Shown: positions 7,711-15,886 of the stretch, one piece after another
Numbering within the stretch: the stretch's first letter is position 1
How the letters are laid out: every line of letters begins with the position of its first letter
Notes under the pieces: model-generated
Database searches by the model: none
What the model was told of the DNA's origin: nothing
The model's input: only the letters and a program-made list of their open reading frames with translations
Source: Candidatus Borkfalkia stercoripullorum
GTDB lineage: Bacteria > Bacillota > Clostridia > Christensenellales > Borkfalkiaceae
Assembly (NCBI GenBank): GCA_019119395.1
Contig: DWXC01000019.1
Span: 21,847-85,846, forward strand
Length of the DNA stretch: 64,000 nucleotides
Direction: 5' to 3'
Made by a program: the position numbers and the translations under genes

Positions 7711-8664
7711 TTAGTCGTAAATCTTCGACATCGGTTTGTCGAGATAGACGTTTTCGATCGCCGCGGCAAAAATGTCTGCAACGGAGATGACCGTGATCTT
7801 GTCCAGCCTTTTTTCGGGGGGAAGGTCGATCGTGTTGAGTACGACGAGTTCTTTGATCGGCGCTTTTTCCAGCCGCTCCATGGCGGGGCCGCTGAATACG
7901 GCGTGCGTGCATCCCGCATACACTTCCTTCGCGCCGTGATCCATGAGCGCCTGCGCGCCCTGGCAGATCGTGCCGGCAGTATCGATCATGTCGTCGATCA
8001 TCAGGCATTTTTTGCCCTCGATGTCGCCGATGATGTTCATGACTTCCATCACGTTCGCTTTGGGGCGGCGCTTGTCGATGATCGCCATCTGGCAGTTGAG
8101 CTTCATGGCGACGTTGCGCGCGCGGGTGACCGAACCGATGTCGGGCGATACGACGACGAAGTTTTCGTCCACGATCTTCTTGGATTTGAAATAATTATAT
8201 AAGGTAGGCCCGCCGAGCAGGTGATCGAGCGGGATATTGAAAAATCCCTGTATCTGGGCGGCGTGCAGATCCATGGTAAGCACCCTGTCCGCCCCTGCCG
8301 CGGTGATAAGGTCGGCAACGAGCTTTGCCGTGATGGGATCGCGCGAACGCGCTTTCCTGTCCTGACGGGCATAGCCGAAGTAAGGCATGACCGCCGTGAT
8401 GCGCCCCGCACTCGCGCGGCGCGCCGCATCGATGAGGATGAGCAGTTCCATCAGATTGTCGTTGACGGGCGCGGACGTGGACTGAATAATAAACAGATCC
8501 CTGCCGCGGACGGTCTCGTCGATGTGCACAGCCGTTTCCCCGTCGGAAAACCTGCCGACTTCCGCCCCGCCGAGCTCGGTGTTGAGCTTCTTTGCGATCG
8601 CTTCCGCCAAAGGGCGGTTGGAATTGCCCGCAAAAATTTTGATCTCGTTGCCGTGTGTTATCAT
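7711..8664 (-). CDS. prs: Ribose-phosphate pyrophosphokinase (PRPP synthetase)
   Basis: Prs (317 aa) transfers pyrophosphate from ATP to ribose-5-phosphate. The product PRPP feeds purine, pyrimidine, histidine and NAD synthesis. Visible signatures are the N-terminal [16 protein letters not shown], the ATP-binding loop [10 protein letters not shown], the metal-binding [11 protein letters not shown] and the PRPP loop [19 protein letters not shown] precedes the ATG. Its own promoter (8871-8899) leaves a 200-nt leader. Upstream order (tadA, terminator, prs) shows it is a separate unit. Confidence 0.97.
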   Translation of the reverse strand: MITHGNEIKIFAGNSNRPLAEAIAKKLNTELGGAEVGRFSDGETAVHIDETVRGRDLFIIQSTSAPVNDNLMELLILIDAARRASAGRITAVMPYFGYARQDRKARSRDPITAKLVADLITAAGADRVLTMDLHAAQIQGFFNIPLDHLLGGPTLYNYFKSKKIVDENFVVVSPDIGSVTRARNVAMKLNCQMAIIDKRRPKANVMEVMNIIGDIEGKKCLMIDDMIDTAGTICQGAQALMDHGAKEVYAGCTHAVFSGPAMERLEKAPIKELVVLNTIDLPPEKRLDKITVISVADIFAAAIENVYLDKPMSKIYD

Positions 8665-8870
8665 GTGTACCTCCGAAAAACGCTATACATACGGCGCGCC
8701 CCGCCGAACGCGTGCGCACCTTTTTTGACAGATACCGATAACGGCTTTTTGTTGTAAAAGCCGCGCAAAACTTTTTCGCTTTGCCGCTCCCCCCGGCCGC
8801 GCCCCGAAACGTTCACCTTTCCGAACGCGACGAAACCCCGCGATTTGCCTCGACGGGAGTTTACCACTCT

Positions 8871-8899
8871 ATTTTACGGAATTTGCGCCGAATAGTCAA
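8871..8899 (-). promoter_or_regulatory. Promoter of prs
   Basis: On the minus strand TTGACT and TAAAAT are separated by 17 bp, directly downstream of the tadA terminator. Confidence 0.75.
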
Positions 8900-8908
8900 A
8901 CAAAATAT

Positions 8909-8952
8909 GACCCGCCCGGCAAATTTCCGCACGATAATTTTTCCGGCGGGTC
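8909..8952 (-). terminator. Terminator of the CPBP-rlmH-M14-tadA operon
   Basis: GACCCGCCGG pairs with CCGGGCGGGTC (one bulge) across a 23-base loop. ATATTTTGTTT follows on the minus strand, 15 bp past the tadA stop. Confidence 0.6.
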
Positions 8953-8967
8953 TCCCCGTCCCGGAAG

Positions 8968-9435
8968 CTATTCTTTATCGGCCTTCGCGCGCCCCCGCAT
9001 TTCGCGGAAGAAACCGCTCAAAAGCGCGGAACATTCCTCTTCGAGCACGCCCCCTTCCACCTCGACCGTGTGGTTGAGCAGGTTGCTCCCCGCAAGCTCT
9101 TCCGTCATGGAACGGCCCTTCTGTTCATACGCGCCGAAATAAATTTTGCGGATGCGGGCGTTGAGCGCCGCGCCCATGCACATCGGGCAGGGCTCGAGGG
9201 TGACGTACAGGTCGCATTCGGGAATGCGCCAACTGCCCAGTTTTTTGCAGGCGCGGTCTATCGCGTAAATTTCCGCATGGGAGATCGCCGTCTGCGTCTT
9301 TGTCCTGCGGTTATAGCCCGAAGCGATGACTTTGCCGTCCGAAACGACCACCGCGCCGACGGGCACTTCGCCCTGTTTTTGCCCCTTTTTCGCCCGCGCG
9401 ATCGCCGCGCGCATGAATTTTATTTTGTCTTCCAT
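8968..9435 (-). CDS. tadA: tRNA-specific adenosine deaminase TadA
   Basis: TadA (155 aa) converts the wobble adenosine of tRNA-Arg(ACG) to inosine. The zinc site is complete: HAEIYAID supplies His and the catalytic Glu, and PCPMCMGA supplies the two Cys. The track ORF starts at 9582, but those 49 residues are out-of-family. The ATG at 9435 has GAGGAG 8 bases upstream and begins MEDKIKFMRAAI, as in homologues. It overlaps the 3' end of the M14 peptidase gene by 16 bp, implying translational coupling. It is the last gene of the operon. Confidence 0.95.
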   Translation of the reverse strand: MEDKIKFMRAAIARAKKGQKQGEVPVGAVVVSDGKVIASGYNRRTKTQTAISHAEIYAIDRACKKLGSWRIPECDLYVTLEPCPMCMGAALNARIRKIYFGAYEQKGRSMTEELAGSNLLNHTVEVEGGVLEEECSALLSGFFREMRGRAKADKE

Positions 9436-10196
9436 TTTAAAAGCTCCTCGGCGAGCCGTTCCGGCACGCCGATATTTTCCCGTACGATATCGGGAAGGCA
9501 CGCCTCCCCCAGCGGGTGCGAAAGCGCGTCGCTCCCCGCCTCTATCGTAAAAGAGGGAATACGCAGCGCCCGTATGCACCAATCTTTATAGCCGCCCGCG
9601 CTGCCCGAAATCATTTTTGCCGCATACCCCGTTTCTTCCGCGAGCGCCGCGGCGATCTTGCCGTCGCGCAAAAGCGCTTCGCCCCTCTGCCCGAACTCCC
9701 AGTAAATTTCGCCGCCCTTCGTATGATAACTTACCGCGGCGTCCGGCGTAACCGCGCGGGTAAAGCGGGCGAGCGCGCGCGATTCGGGTGCGCAGAGCGG
9801 AAACGCTCCCGCATAATTTTCGGGCGCGGGCAAAAAGACGTTCGCCCTGCCCGTTCCCCAGAGCGCGGGGAAATTGACGTTCAGATCCACCCCTTCCGCA
9901 TTCGCCTTCCAAAGGGAAAAACCCTCTTCGCGCAGAGAAAGCGCCGCGCCGTCGGGATTGGCAAGGGGCAGGATATACGCGCCACCGCGGGAAAGCCCCC
10001 GCTTTACGTGTTCGAGCGCGAGGAGGGCCGTGACCCACTCCCGCGCGTGTATGGCGTATTGAAAGAGCGTGACGGGGTATTCTCTTCTGCCGATAAAAAA
10101 GCCGACGAGCGGCAGCCCCCGCGCGCTTTTGCCGTACACGAATTTTTCGTGGCGGCAGCTTTCGTAAAAGCGATATACCTTTTCGACCGCATCCAT
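9420..10196 (-). CDS. M14-family zinc carboxypeptidase-like protein
   Basis: This 258-aa protein has the M14 metallopeptidase layout. HAREW gives the His and Glu zinc ligands, SYHTKG gives the third (His), and FTIEAG gives the catalytic Glu. There is no signal peptide, so it is predicted cytosolic. Relatives of this size include gamma-D-glutamyl-diamino acid endopeptidases that recycle murein peptides; that specificity is inference. The usual DLNRNFP motif reads DLNVNFP, so the carboxylate-binding Arg is replaced by Val. No SD precedes the ATG; TATAAT sits at 10201-10206, four bases upstream. Confidence 0.8.
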   Translation of the reverse strand: MDAVEKVYRFYESCRHEKFVYGKSARGLPLVGFFIGRREYPVTLFQYAIHAREWVTALLALEHVKRGLSRGGAYILPLANPDGAALSLREEGFSLWKANAEGVDLNVNFPALWGTGRANVFLPAPENYAGAFPLCAPESRALARFTRAVTPDAAVSYHTKGGEIYWEFGQRGEALLRDGKIAAALAEETGYAAKMISGSAGGYKDWCIRALRIPSFTIEAGSDALSHPLGEACLPDIVRENIGVPERLAEELLKWKTK

Positions 10197-10299
10197 ATTG
10201 TATTATACGGCGAAAACAAGGCGTTTGCCCCTTGTACCGCGAGGCGGAAAGCCCGCGCGGACATAGGTCTCCCGCAACGCCCGCACGGAAAACCCGCTT

Positions 10300-10737
10300 T
10301 TATTTGTGATACTCCCCGCCGCCGTTGATCATGAAAGCGCGGTAGATCTGTTCGCACAAAACGACGCGCATGAGCTGGTGCGGGAAAGTCATGTCTGAAA
10401 AGGAAAGCAGAAGATCCGCCCTCTTTTTGACGCTTTCGTCCAGCCCGCAGGATGAACCGATGACGAACGTCACTTCCCTGCCCGCGTCGGCAAAACCCTT
10501 CATCTTTTCGGCAAACGCTTCGCTGGAAAGTTTTTTGCCCTCCACGGCGAGAACGACGCACGCGCCGCGCATTTCCTTCAAGATGTTTTCCGCTTCCTCT
10601 TTAAGGGTGCGCCGCTCGGGCAGTTCGCGCACGGAGACCGCCGCGAAGCGCGACAGGCGTTTGAGGTATTCCGCGACCGCGTCCGAAAAAAATTTCTCTT
10701 TCAGTTTACCGACGCAGACGACGTTGATCTTCTGCAT
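10300..10737 (-). CDS. rlmH: 23S rRNA pseudouridine-1915 N3-methyltransferase RlmH
   Basis: RlmH (145 aa) is a small SPOUT methyltransferase that modifies pseudouridine 1915 in helix 69 of 23S rRNA on 70S ribosomes. The N-terminus KINVVCVGKLKEKFF, the SAM-knot segment FVIGSSCGLDE and the C-terminal FPHQLMRVVLCEQIYRA are classic. The start lies 3 bp after the CPBP stop, so it is translated as part of that operon. A 103-bp gap separates it from the M14 gene. Confidence 0.96.
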   Translation of the reverse strand: MQKINVVCVGKLKEKFFSDAVAEYLKRLSRFAAVSVRELPERRTLKEEAENILKEMRGACVVLAVEGKKLSSEAFAEKMKGFADAGREVTFVIGSSCGLDESVKKRADLLLSFSDMTFPHQLMRVVLCEQIYRAFMINGGGEYHK

Positions 10738-10740
10738 ATC

Positions 10741-11718
10741 TCACCCCGCGATACCCGTGACGAGCGCGGATATCCACATGATGCCCGTGACGACGATGCC
10801 GACGAGGGCGGAACAGATGAACGGCTTGATCGGGCCTTCCTTTTTGCGGTTGGTCTTTTTGTCGAAAAAGATGAGGTAGACGAGCGAGCCGACGAGGGCC
10901 GCCGCCGACACGAGACACACGATCAGGTACGCCGTGCCGTTCATGTTGGTCAAAAAACCGTACTTCGCGTCAAAAATGATGATCGCGTTGTTGACGAAGT
11001 GCATCAGGACGGCGGGTAAAATCGAATCCGCGCGTATCGCCACGAGGGTGAACACCGCGCCGCAGATGAACTGATAGACCGTCTGCGCAGGGTTTTGATG
11101 AAATATCGAAAACAAAAGCCCGCCCAACAGGCACGCGGCGACCGTGCCGACATCTTTGATGCCGTCCAGAATGATCCCGCGGAAGATGGTCTCTTCGAGG
11201 ATCGCGGGAAGAACCGCCACCACGATGAGCACGCCGACGATACCGCCCCCTTCAAGGGATGGCAGAGAGCTTTCGGGAGCGGTATAACCGATCAGTTCAA
11301 ACAGTTTTATGAACTGCCCGTTGACCCAGTTCAGACTGAACAGGAGCCCGAACGCGGCGAGCAGCGCGATGACAAAATACTTCGGGTGCGTTTTGCGGTA
11401 ACCGAATTCGCGCGGCTTTTGGCGGTACAAAAAGGCGAACAGGAGCACGACCGCGATATACGCGACCTGATACAGCCCGTAAGAGAGGTATTTATACCAA
11501 TCCTGTTTTTTTAAAGTTTCGAGTTCGATCCCCGTGGAGGAGACGACGGCGGTGAGCGTGAACGAGAACAGCAGGCTGACCGCGAGCATGATGACGATGG
11601 TCGCCGAATATACGACGCCGCTCATCGCCTTGCGCGGGTATTTGAGCCAGCCGCTCTGTTTTTGCCCGGGCGCGCCCTGCCCGTCCTGCCGCCGATCGTT
11701 TATGTTTTTGTTTTCCAT
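10741..11718 (-). CDS. CPBP-family intramembrane glutamic endopeptidase (Abi domain)
   Basis: This 325-aa polytopic protein has about eight hydrophobic segments. It carries the CPBP motifs: EETIFRGIIL (catalytic Glu pair and Arg), FSIFH (about residue 215) and HFVNNA (near residue 251). CPBP/Rce1-like proteases act within the membrane; bacterial members are linked to bacteriocin self-immunity or to unknown substrates. The ATG has no SD, while a TTTACT-17-TATAAT promoter ends 7 bases upstream. The mRNA is therefore predicted to be leaderless. It heads the operon with rlmH, the M14 peptidase and tadA. Confidence 0.88.
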   Translation of the reverse strand: MENKNINDRRQDGQGAPGQKQSGWLKYPRKAMSGVVYSATIVIMLAVSLLFSFTLTAVVSSTGIELETLKKQDWYKYLSYGLYQVAYIAVVLLFAFLYRQKPREFGYRKTHPKYFVIALLAAFGLLFSLNWVNGQFIKLFELIGYTAPESSLPSLEGGGIVGVLIVVAVLPAILEETIFRGIILDGIKDVGTVAACLLGGLLFSIFHQNPAQTVYQFICGAVFTLVAIRADSILPAVLMHFVNNAIIIFDAKYGFLTNMNGTAYLIVCLVSAAALVGSLVYLIFFDKKTNRKKEGPIKPFICSALVGIVVTGIMWISALVTGIAG

Positions 11719-11725
11719 GACAAAT

Positions 11726-11754
11726 ATTATATCGGAAATCGCCTTTTAAGTAAA
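11726..11754 (-). promoter_or_regulatory. Promoter of the CPBP operon (leaderless start predicted)
   Basis: TTTACT-17-TATAAT on the minus strand. The -10 box ends 7 bases before the ATG, so transcription would begin at or next to the start codon. Confidence 0.7.
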
Positions 11755-11782
11755 TAAAAATCTTTTCCTTTTTCAAATTTTT

Positions 11783-11791
11783 TGCTATAAT
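11783..11791 (+). promoter_or_regulatory. Extended -10 promoter of the fumarase operon
   Basis: TGCTATAAT on the plus strand with a poor -35 (TTTTCC at 17 bp). It is divergent from the CPBP promoter and gives a leader of about 45 nt with a small hairpin (CGGGC/GCCCG) just before the SD. Confidence 0.65.
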
Positions 11792-11844
11792 ATCATTATT
11801 CATAGGAAAAGGACGGGCAGCGTTCCCGCCCGGGAGGTATGCGC

Positions 11845-12684
11845 ATGAGGATCGTTGCATCAAAAGAAATAGAAGACGCGGTTTATAACCTCGCGAAGGA
11901 GGCATGCCTGAACCTGATCCCCTCCTGCAAGGCCGCACTCGAACGGGCGGAAAAAGCGGAATCGGGGGAAGGGGCGAAATTCGCCCTTTCCGCCATACTG
12001 GATAACGCCGAAGTCGCCGCGAAAGAAAATATGGCAGTATGCCAGGATACCGGTTACACCGTCATCCTCGCAGAGATCGGGCAGGACGTTCACATCGAGG
12101 GCAAACTCTTTTCCGCCGCGGTGAACGACGGCGTGCGCAGGGCCTACGAGGATTTTTACTTCCGCAAGAGCATATGCGACCCGCTCACGCGGGTGAACAC
12201 GGGCGACAACACTCCCGCCGCCGTACACACGGAAATCGTCGCGGGAGATAAAATTTCGCTCACCTTTTTGCCCAAAGGGTTCGGGAGCGAAAACATGTCG
12301 CGCATTTACATGCTTACCCCCGCCAAAGGCGTAAACGGCGTGATCGACGCCATCGTCGAGACGGTGGCGCTCGCGGGGAGCAAGCCCTGCCCGCCCGTGT
12401 ATGTGGGCGTGGGCATCGGCGGGACGTTCGATACCTCCGCCTTTCTCGCGAAAAAGGCCCTGGCCCGCGAAGTCGGTTCGAAAAACCCGCGCAAAGACGT
12501 GGCCGAAATAGAGCGGGCGGCGCTGGAAAAAATCAACGCACTCGGCATCGGCCCGCAGGGCTTCGGCGGAAAGGTCACCGCCATCGGCGTTTCCTGCGAG
12601 ATCGCCCCCACGCACATCGCGGGGCTGCCCGTGGCGGTCAATATCCAATGCCACTGCGTGCGCTGCGCAAAAGCGGTCATCTGA
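11845..12684 (+). CDS. Class I fumarase alpha subunit (TtdA/FumA N-terminal type)
   Basis: This 279-aa protein matches the alpha subunit of two-subunit, Fe-S dependent hydro-lyases, which hydrate fumarate to malate or act on tartrate. Conserved elements include VCQDTGYTVI (cluster Cys), FLPKGFGSENMS, GVGIGGTFD and the C-terminal IQCHCVRCAKAVI with further Cys. The track start at 11839 leaves only one base after GGGAGG. The second ATG at 11845 has a 7-base spacing and is preferred. The beta subunit follows one gene later. Fumarase is more likely than tartrate dehydratase, but the sequence alone does not settle it. Confidence 0.9.
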   Translation: MRIVASKEIEDAVYNLAKEACLNLIPSCKAALERAEKAESGEGAKFALSAILDNAEVAAKENMAVCQDTGYTVILAEIGQDVHIEGKLFSAAVNDGVRRAYEDFYFRKSICDPLTRVNTGDNTPAAVHTEIVAGDKISLTFLPKGFGSENMSRIYMLTPAKGVNGVIDAIVETVALAGSKPCPPVYVGVGIGGTFDTSAFLAKKALAREVGSKNPRKDVAEIERAALEKINALGIGPQGFGGKVTAIGVSCEIAPTHIAGLPVAVNIQCHCVRCAKAVI

Positions 12685-12745
12685 CCCGAAAATCCGTTTT
12701 TTACCGCATTATGCCTCGCATAGTACTTGAAAAGGAGGCCGTTTT

Positions 12746-13432
12746 TTGAAAAACACACGCAAATTCCCCGACCCGAACGCCGTATTCCCCAACGAGTACG
12801 GGACGAGTTGTTTCATCAAAAACGTCATCAAAGCGCCCAACATCAGCGTCGGCGACTATACCTATTACGACGACGATAAAGACCCGACGGGCTTCGAAAA
12901 GAACAACATTTTGTTCAACTACCCCGTATTCGGCGACAAACTCATCATCGGAAAATTCTGCCAGATCGCGAGCGGAACGCAGTTCATTATGGGCGCGGCG
13001 AACCACAGGCTTTGCAGCGCGACCACCTACCCTTTCAACATAATGAGCGAGGCATGGGCGGAGATCGCGCCCGTACACCTTTCGCAGCTTCCGCACAAGG
13101 GCGACACCGTGATCGGCAACGACGTATGGTTCGGCAGGAACTGCGTCGTGATGCCGGGAGTGAAGATCGGAGACGGCGCGATCGTCGCGGCGCATTCGGT
13201 TGTGACCAAGGACGTAGAGCCGTACAGCGTCGTCGGCGGCAACCCCGCGCGCTTCATCAAAAAGCGGTTCGACGACGAACTGACCGAACTTCTGCTCCGC
13301 TTCAAGTGGTGGGATCTTCCGCCCGATGAACTTGCGGAAGTCATGCCGCTCTTGTGCGACGCCGACCTCGAAAAGGTCAGGCGCGAACTCAAAACACGCA
13401 TCGAAAACAAACAGCGGAGGCAAACGAGATGA
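12746..13432 (+). CDS. Vat-family (xenobiotic) hexapeptide O-acetyltransferase
   Basis: This 228-aa protein resembles CatB/Vat acetyltransferases, which use acetyl-CoA to acetylate chloramphenicol or streptogramins. The left-handed beta-helix repeats are visible ([23 protein letters not shown], abbreviated here), as is the catalytic-His region [24 protein letters not shown] is the standard coil end. Translation starts at TTG (12746) behind AAAGGAGG. The stop overlaps the start of the fumarase beta gene (ATGA). Placement between two fumarase subunits is odd. The true acceptor is unknown and many family members are not resistance determinants. Confidence 0.87.
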   Translation: MKNTRKFPDPNAVFPNEYGTSCFIKNVIKAPNISVGDYTYYDDDKDPTGFEKNNILFNYPVFGDKLIIGKFCQIASGTQFIMGAANHRLCSATTYPFNIMSEAWAEIAPVHLSQLPHKGDTVIGNDVWFGRNCVVMPGVKIGDGAIVAAHSVVTKDVEPYSVVGGNPARFIKKRFDDELTELLLRFKWWDLPPDELAEVMPLLCDADLEKVRRELKTRIENKQRRQTR

Positions 13433-13971
13433 AAAAAATAACCCTTCCTTTGACAGACGAGGATATTTCTTTACTGAAAGCGGGCGACAGCGTTCTGCTT
13501 TCGGGCACGATCTTGACGGGGAGAGACTGCGCGCACAAGCGCATCTGCGAATTCCTCGACAGGGGCGAAAAACCGCCCTTCGATCTTAAAGGGGAAACCA
13601 TCTATTATGCGGGCCCCTGCCCCGCACCCGAAGGCAAGGCCTGCGGCAGCTGCGGCCCCACCACGAGCGCGCGCATGGACGCCTTTGCGCCGCGGCTGCT
13701 CGATCTCGGACTGAAGGGCATGATCGGCAAAGGAGAGCGCAGCGACGAAGTGGAAAGATCCATCGTGAAAAACCATGCCGTATATTTTGCGGCGATCGGC
13801 GGGGCGGGCGCGCTTTACGGCAACGCCGTAAAAAAAAGCGAACTCGTCGCCTTTGCCGACCTTTTGAGCGAGGCGGTGTACCGCTTCGAAATCGAAGACT
13901 TCCCTTGCGTGGTCGCGATCGACTGCCGCGGCGGAAACATCTATAAAAAAGGGCAAGGAGAAAACATATGA
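13429..13971 (+). CDS. Class I fumarase beta subunit (TtdB/FumA C-terminal type)
   Basis: This 180-aa protein is the beta subunit that completes the active site of the alpha protein. It shows [30 protein letters not shown] and [11 protein letters not shown], the last being the family signature. The track ORF starts 25 codons earlier inside the vat gene. The ATG at 13429 has GGAGG 9 bases upstream and overlaps the vat stop as ATGA. It overlaps the nitroreductase start the same way, so the four genes form one tightly coupled operon. Confidence 0.92.
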   Translation: MKKITLPLTDEDISLLKAGDSVLLSGTILTGRDCAHKRICEFLDRGEKPPFDLKGETIYYAGPCPAPEGKACGSCGPTTSARMDAFAPRLLDLGLKGMIGKGERSDEVERSIVKNHAVYFAAIGGAGALYGNAVKKSELVAFADLLSEAVYRFEIEDFPCVVAIDCRGGNIYKKGQGENI

Positions 13972-14489
13972 AAACTTTCGACTGCATCGAAGCGAGAAGA
14001 TCGGTGCGCGATTTTGAAAGCACGCCCGTGGAGGACGCCGCGCTCGGAAAGATCGTGACGGCGGCGCTCTGCGCGCCCGTCGGGATGCGCGCTTACGACA
14101 GCCTGTGCATCCGCTGCGTCGCAAGCAAAGACGCGCTTTCCGAATTTTTGAAAATGTCGAGGAAAGAAATGCGGGACGAGACCGCCGACCCGATACACGG
14201 AGCGCCCGCTCTCATCGTCGTCGCCGTCAGGGAAGTCACGAACGTCGCCTTTGCGAACTCCGCGTGCATGATCGAAAACATGCTGCTGGCGGCAACAGAC
14301 CTCGGCCTCGGCAGTCTTTACGTTTGCGGCATCGTCAACGCGCTGCGCGACAAGCCGGAATTCAGGCAGCTTCTGCAACTGCCCGAAGGCTTCGCACCCG
14401 TCGGCGCCGCCGCGATCGGCTATGCCAAAGACGGAGCGCCTTCGCGCCGCCCGATACCCAACAGGATCAGCCAAGTTAAATATATCTGA
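13968..14489 (+). CDS. Nitroreductase-family flavoprotein
   Basis: This 173-aa protein fits the FMN-dependent nitroreductase fold. ARRSVRDFE carries the N-terminal Arg/Ser that bind FMN phosphate, and ACMIENMLLAATDLGLGS is the hallmark central helix. The C-terminal part reads PVGAAAIGYAKDGAPSRR. These enzymes reduce nitro, quinone or enone groups with NAD(P)H; the natural substrate is unknown. It is the last gene of the fumarase operon, joined by an ATGA overlap, and is followed by a strong terminator. Confidence 0.92.
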   Translation: MKTFDCIEARRSVRDFESTPVEDAALGKIVTAALCAPVGMRAYDSLCIRCVASKDALSEFLKMSRKEMRDETADPIHGAPALIVVAVREVTNVAFANSACMIENMLLAATDLGLGSLYVCGIVNALRDKPEFRQLLQLPEGFAPVGAAAIGYAKDGAPSRRPIPNRISQVKYI

Positions 14490-14505
14490 AGCGACGCATA
14501 AAGAA

Positions 14506-14556
14506 TCCCCCTGCCGCGCCGATTTTCATCGGTTCTGCAGGGGGACTTTTTTGTTT
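14506..14556 (+). terminator. Terminator of the fumarase-nitroreductase operon
   Basis: TCCCCCTGC pairs with GCAGGGGGA around an inner CCGAT/ATCGG hairpin, followed by CTTTTTTGTTTT on the plus strand. Confidence 0.85.
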
Positions 14557-14819
14557 TATCCGTTTTTGCTCCGGGTTTCGGGCTCATCCTCTTTGGGTTC
14601 GACCTTCTCCTCCGCGGGTTTTTCGGGCAATCCTTCCGAATACGGTTTTTCCTTTCGATCGTATGCCTCTCCTCGTTCGCGCACCAAAAAAGCCGCGACG
14701 ATAAGAATGACAGCGACGCAGCCGAGCACGACCGAAAACTCCGCACTTCCGCACAATGCGGTGATAACGCCGCAAACGCCGACCGAGATCGACGCGAGCA
14801 ACAATTTGATTCCCGGCAT
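14556..14819 (-). CDS. Small two-TM membrane protein, unknown function
   Basis: This 87-aa protein has two hydrophobic helices (about residues 3-22 and 27-46). A charged Lys/Glu/Pro-rich tail (EKPAEEKVEPKEDEPE) follows and is predicted cytoplasmic after the RERGE positive patch. I do not recognise a family. It is supported as real by AGGAG 8 bases before the ATG and by a near-consensus promoter (14850-14878). It converges on the nitroreductase operon. Confidence 0.7.
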   Translation of the reverse strand: MPGIKLLLASISVGVCGVITALCGSAEFSVVLGCVAVILIVAAFLVRERGEAYDRKEKPYSEGLPEKPAEEKVEPKEDEPETRSKNG

Positions 14820-14849
14820 TTCCCTTTCTCCTTTTTGAAGTTCAAAAGA

Positions 14850-14878
14850 AGTATAGCACTTTCCCTACGCCATGTCAA
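14850..14878 (-). promoter_or_regulatory. Promoter of the small membrane protein gene
   Basis: On the minus strand TTGACA-17-TATACT, close to full sigma-A consensus, about 30 bp before the start codon. Confidence 0.85.
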
Positions 14879-14932
14879 GCGCGGCGCAAAAAGCGCATAA
14901 CGCTGCCGATTTTAAAGCGCCCCGACGCCGCG

Positions 14933-15886
14933 TCAGAGCGCGCCGCCGTCGAATATCGACGCCTGCCGGGCGGAAGAACGCAAAAAACTCCTTTGATCGC
15001 CGCAAATCAACACATCGTCTTTTTCGAGATGCCCAAGCAAAAGAGGCGACGCGGGGTCGTGCAGGCGGTAATTTTCCCGCGCTTTCTGCGGGCTCTTGTT
15101 GGCATAGCAGTATTTGCATCCGTTCAGACAGGTATCATAGGCGCCGATGTCGCGGCTTTCGATACAGTGGCAGCCCGCGCGCATCCCCTTGTGCTTTATA
15201 TCTTTGAATTCACAGCCGTTCGCCCCGCCGAGGATCTCCAGCGTGGCACAGCCCGAAACGTGGATACCGTAACGGGAATAATCGCAGTCCGTTCCGCACG
15301 TCTGCAGATATATGCCGTATTTTTGCGCAACGGCACCCAACCCTTTGGCGAGAGTTTCACGGTCGCGCTCGGTCAGCGGGATCAGTTCGGGCATGTTCGT
15401 TTCCAGTTTTTTATACATCTCCACAAAGCTGAAAATGCACCTGTCTATATGCGGCGCAAGTTTTTCCGCCATATACGCGAACGTTTCCAGATGCCGCTCC
15501 ACCGTGTATTTTTGCGTGAGCAATACGGGATCGTACCGCCAGGCGACCCTCTGCCTGCCCACCGTGCGGGAAAGTTCCGCGAGTGTTTTTATGCTTTCGT
15601 CCACGGAAGGCACTCCCGGCTCGACGTCTTTGCCGTAGGCGGTAACGGTATAGTGAAAATAGGTGCGGTATTTGTCCGTTATTTCGTGCAGGCGAGACAG
15701 TGCGGGCGCATAGTTTTTGGAACAAAACAGCACGGCGTCTATCTTTTCGGGCGAAAGCTCGTAGCGGATTACTTTATTCGGGAAGAGCGGATTGCGCGCG
15801 CAGACGTACCCTTCTTTGAAGCGCCTGAAAAGCCAATCCGAAAAATATTGCACGGTATCCGTCCGAGCGCCGGTATTGAGTATCAT
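14933..15886 (-). CDS. DUF1848 family Fe-S protein
   Basis: This 317-aa protein has the DUF1848 layout: N-terminal NTGARTDTVQYFSDW, FHYTVTAYGKDVEPGVPS and a C-terminal Cys cluster (CHCIESRDIGAYDTC, then CKYCYAN) that should bind an Fe-S cluster. The CxxC/CYAN pattern recalls radical-SAM or biotin-synthase-like Cys motifs, but it sits at the C-terminus, as is usual in this family. No biochemical role is established. The start overlaps the MarR stop (ATGA), so both are in one operon and the regulator may control it. Confidence 0.88.
   Translation of the reverse strand: MILNTGARTDTVQYFSDWLFRRFKEGYVCARNPLFPNKVIRYELSPEKIDAVLFCSKNYAPALSRLHEITDKYRTYFHYTVTAYGKDVEPGVPSVDESIKTLAELSRTVGRQRVAWRYDPVLLTQKYTVERHLETFAYMAEKLAPHIDRCIFSFVEMYKKLETNMPELIPLTERDRETLAKGLGAVAQKYGIYLQTCGTDCDYSRYGIHVSGCATLEILGGANGCEFKDIKHKGMRAGCHCIESRDIGAYDTCLNGCKYCYANKSPQKARENYRLHDPASPLLLGHLEKDDVLICGDQRSFLRSSARQASIFDGGAL

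Larger units (their letters stand above)
8665..8967. other. 303-bp intergenic region: tadA terminator, prs promoter and long prs leader
   Basis: No gene is visible. It contains the terminator of the operon ending in tadA (8909-8952), a promoter for prs (8871-8899) and a GC-rich leader of about 200 nt. The leader has one clear hairpin (8742-8763, CGGCTTTT/AAAAGCCG). I do not recognise a known riboswitch. Confidence 0.6.

Noticed and set aside
7429-8202. 257-aa plus-strand ORF spanning the repeat region and prs
   Set aside because: The second half is antisense to prs and the first half is the repeat block; there is no SD or motif.
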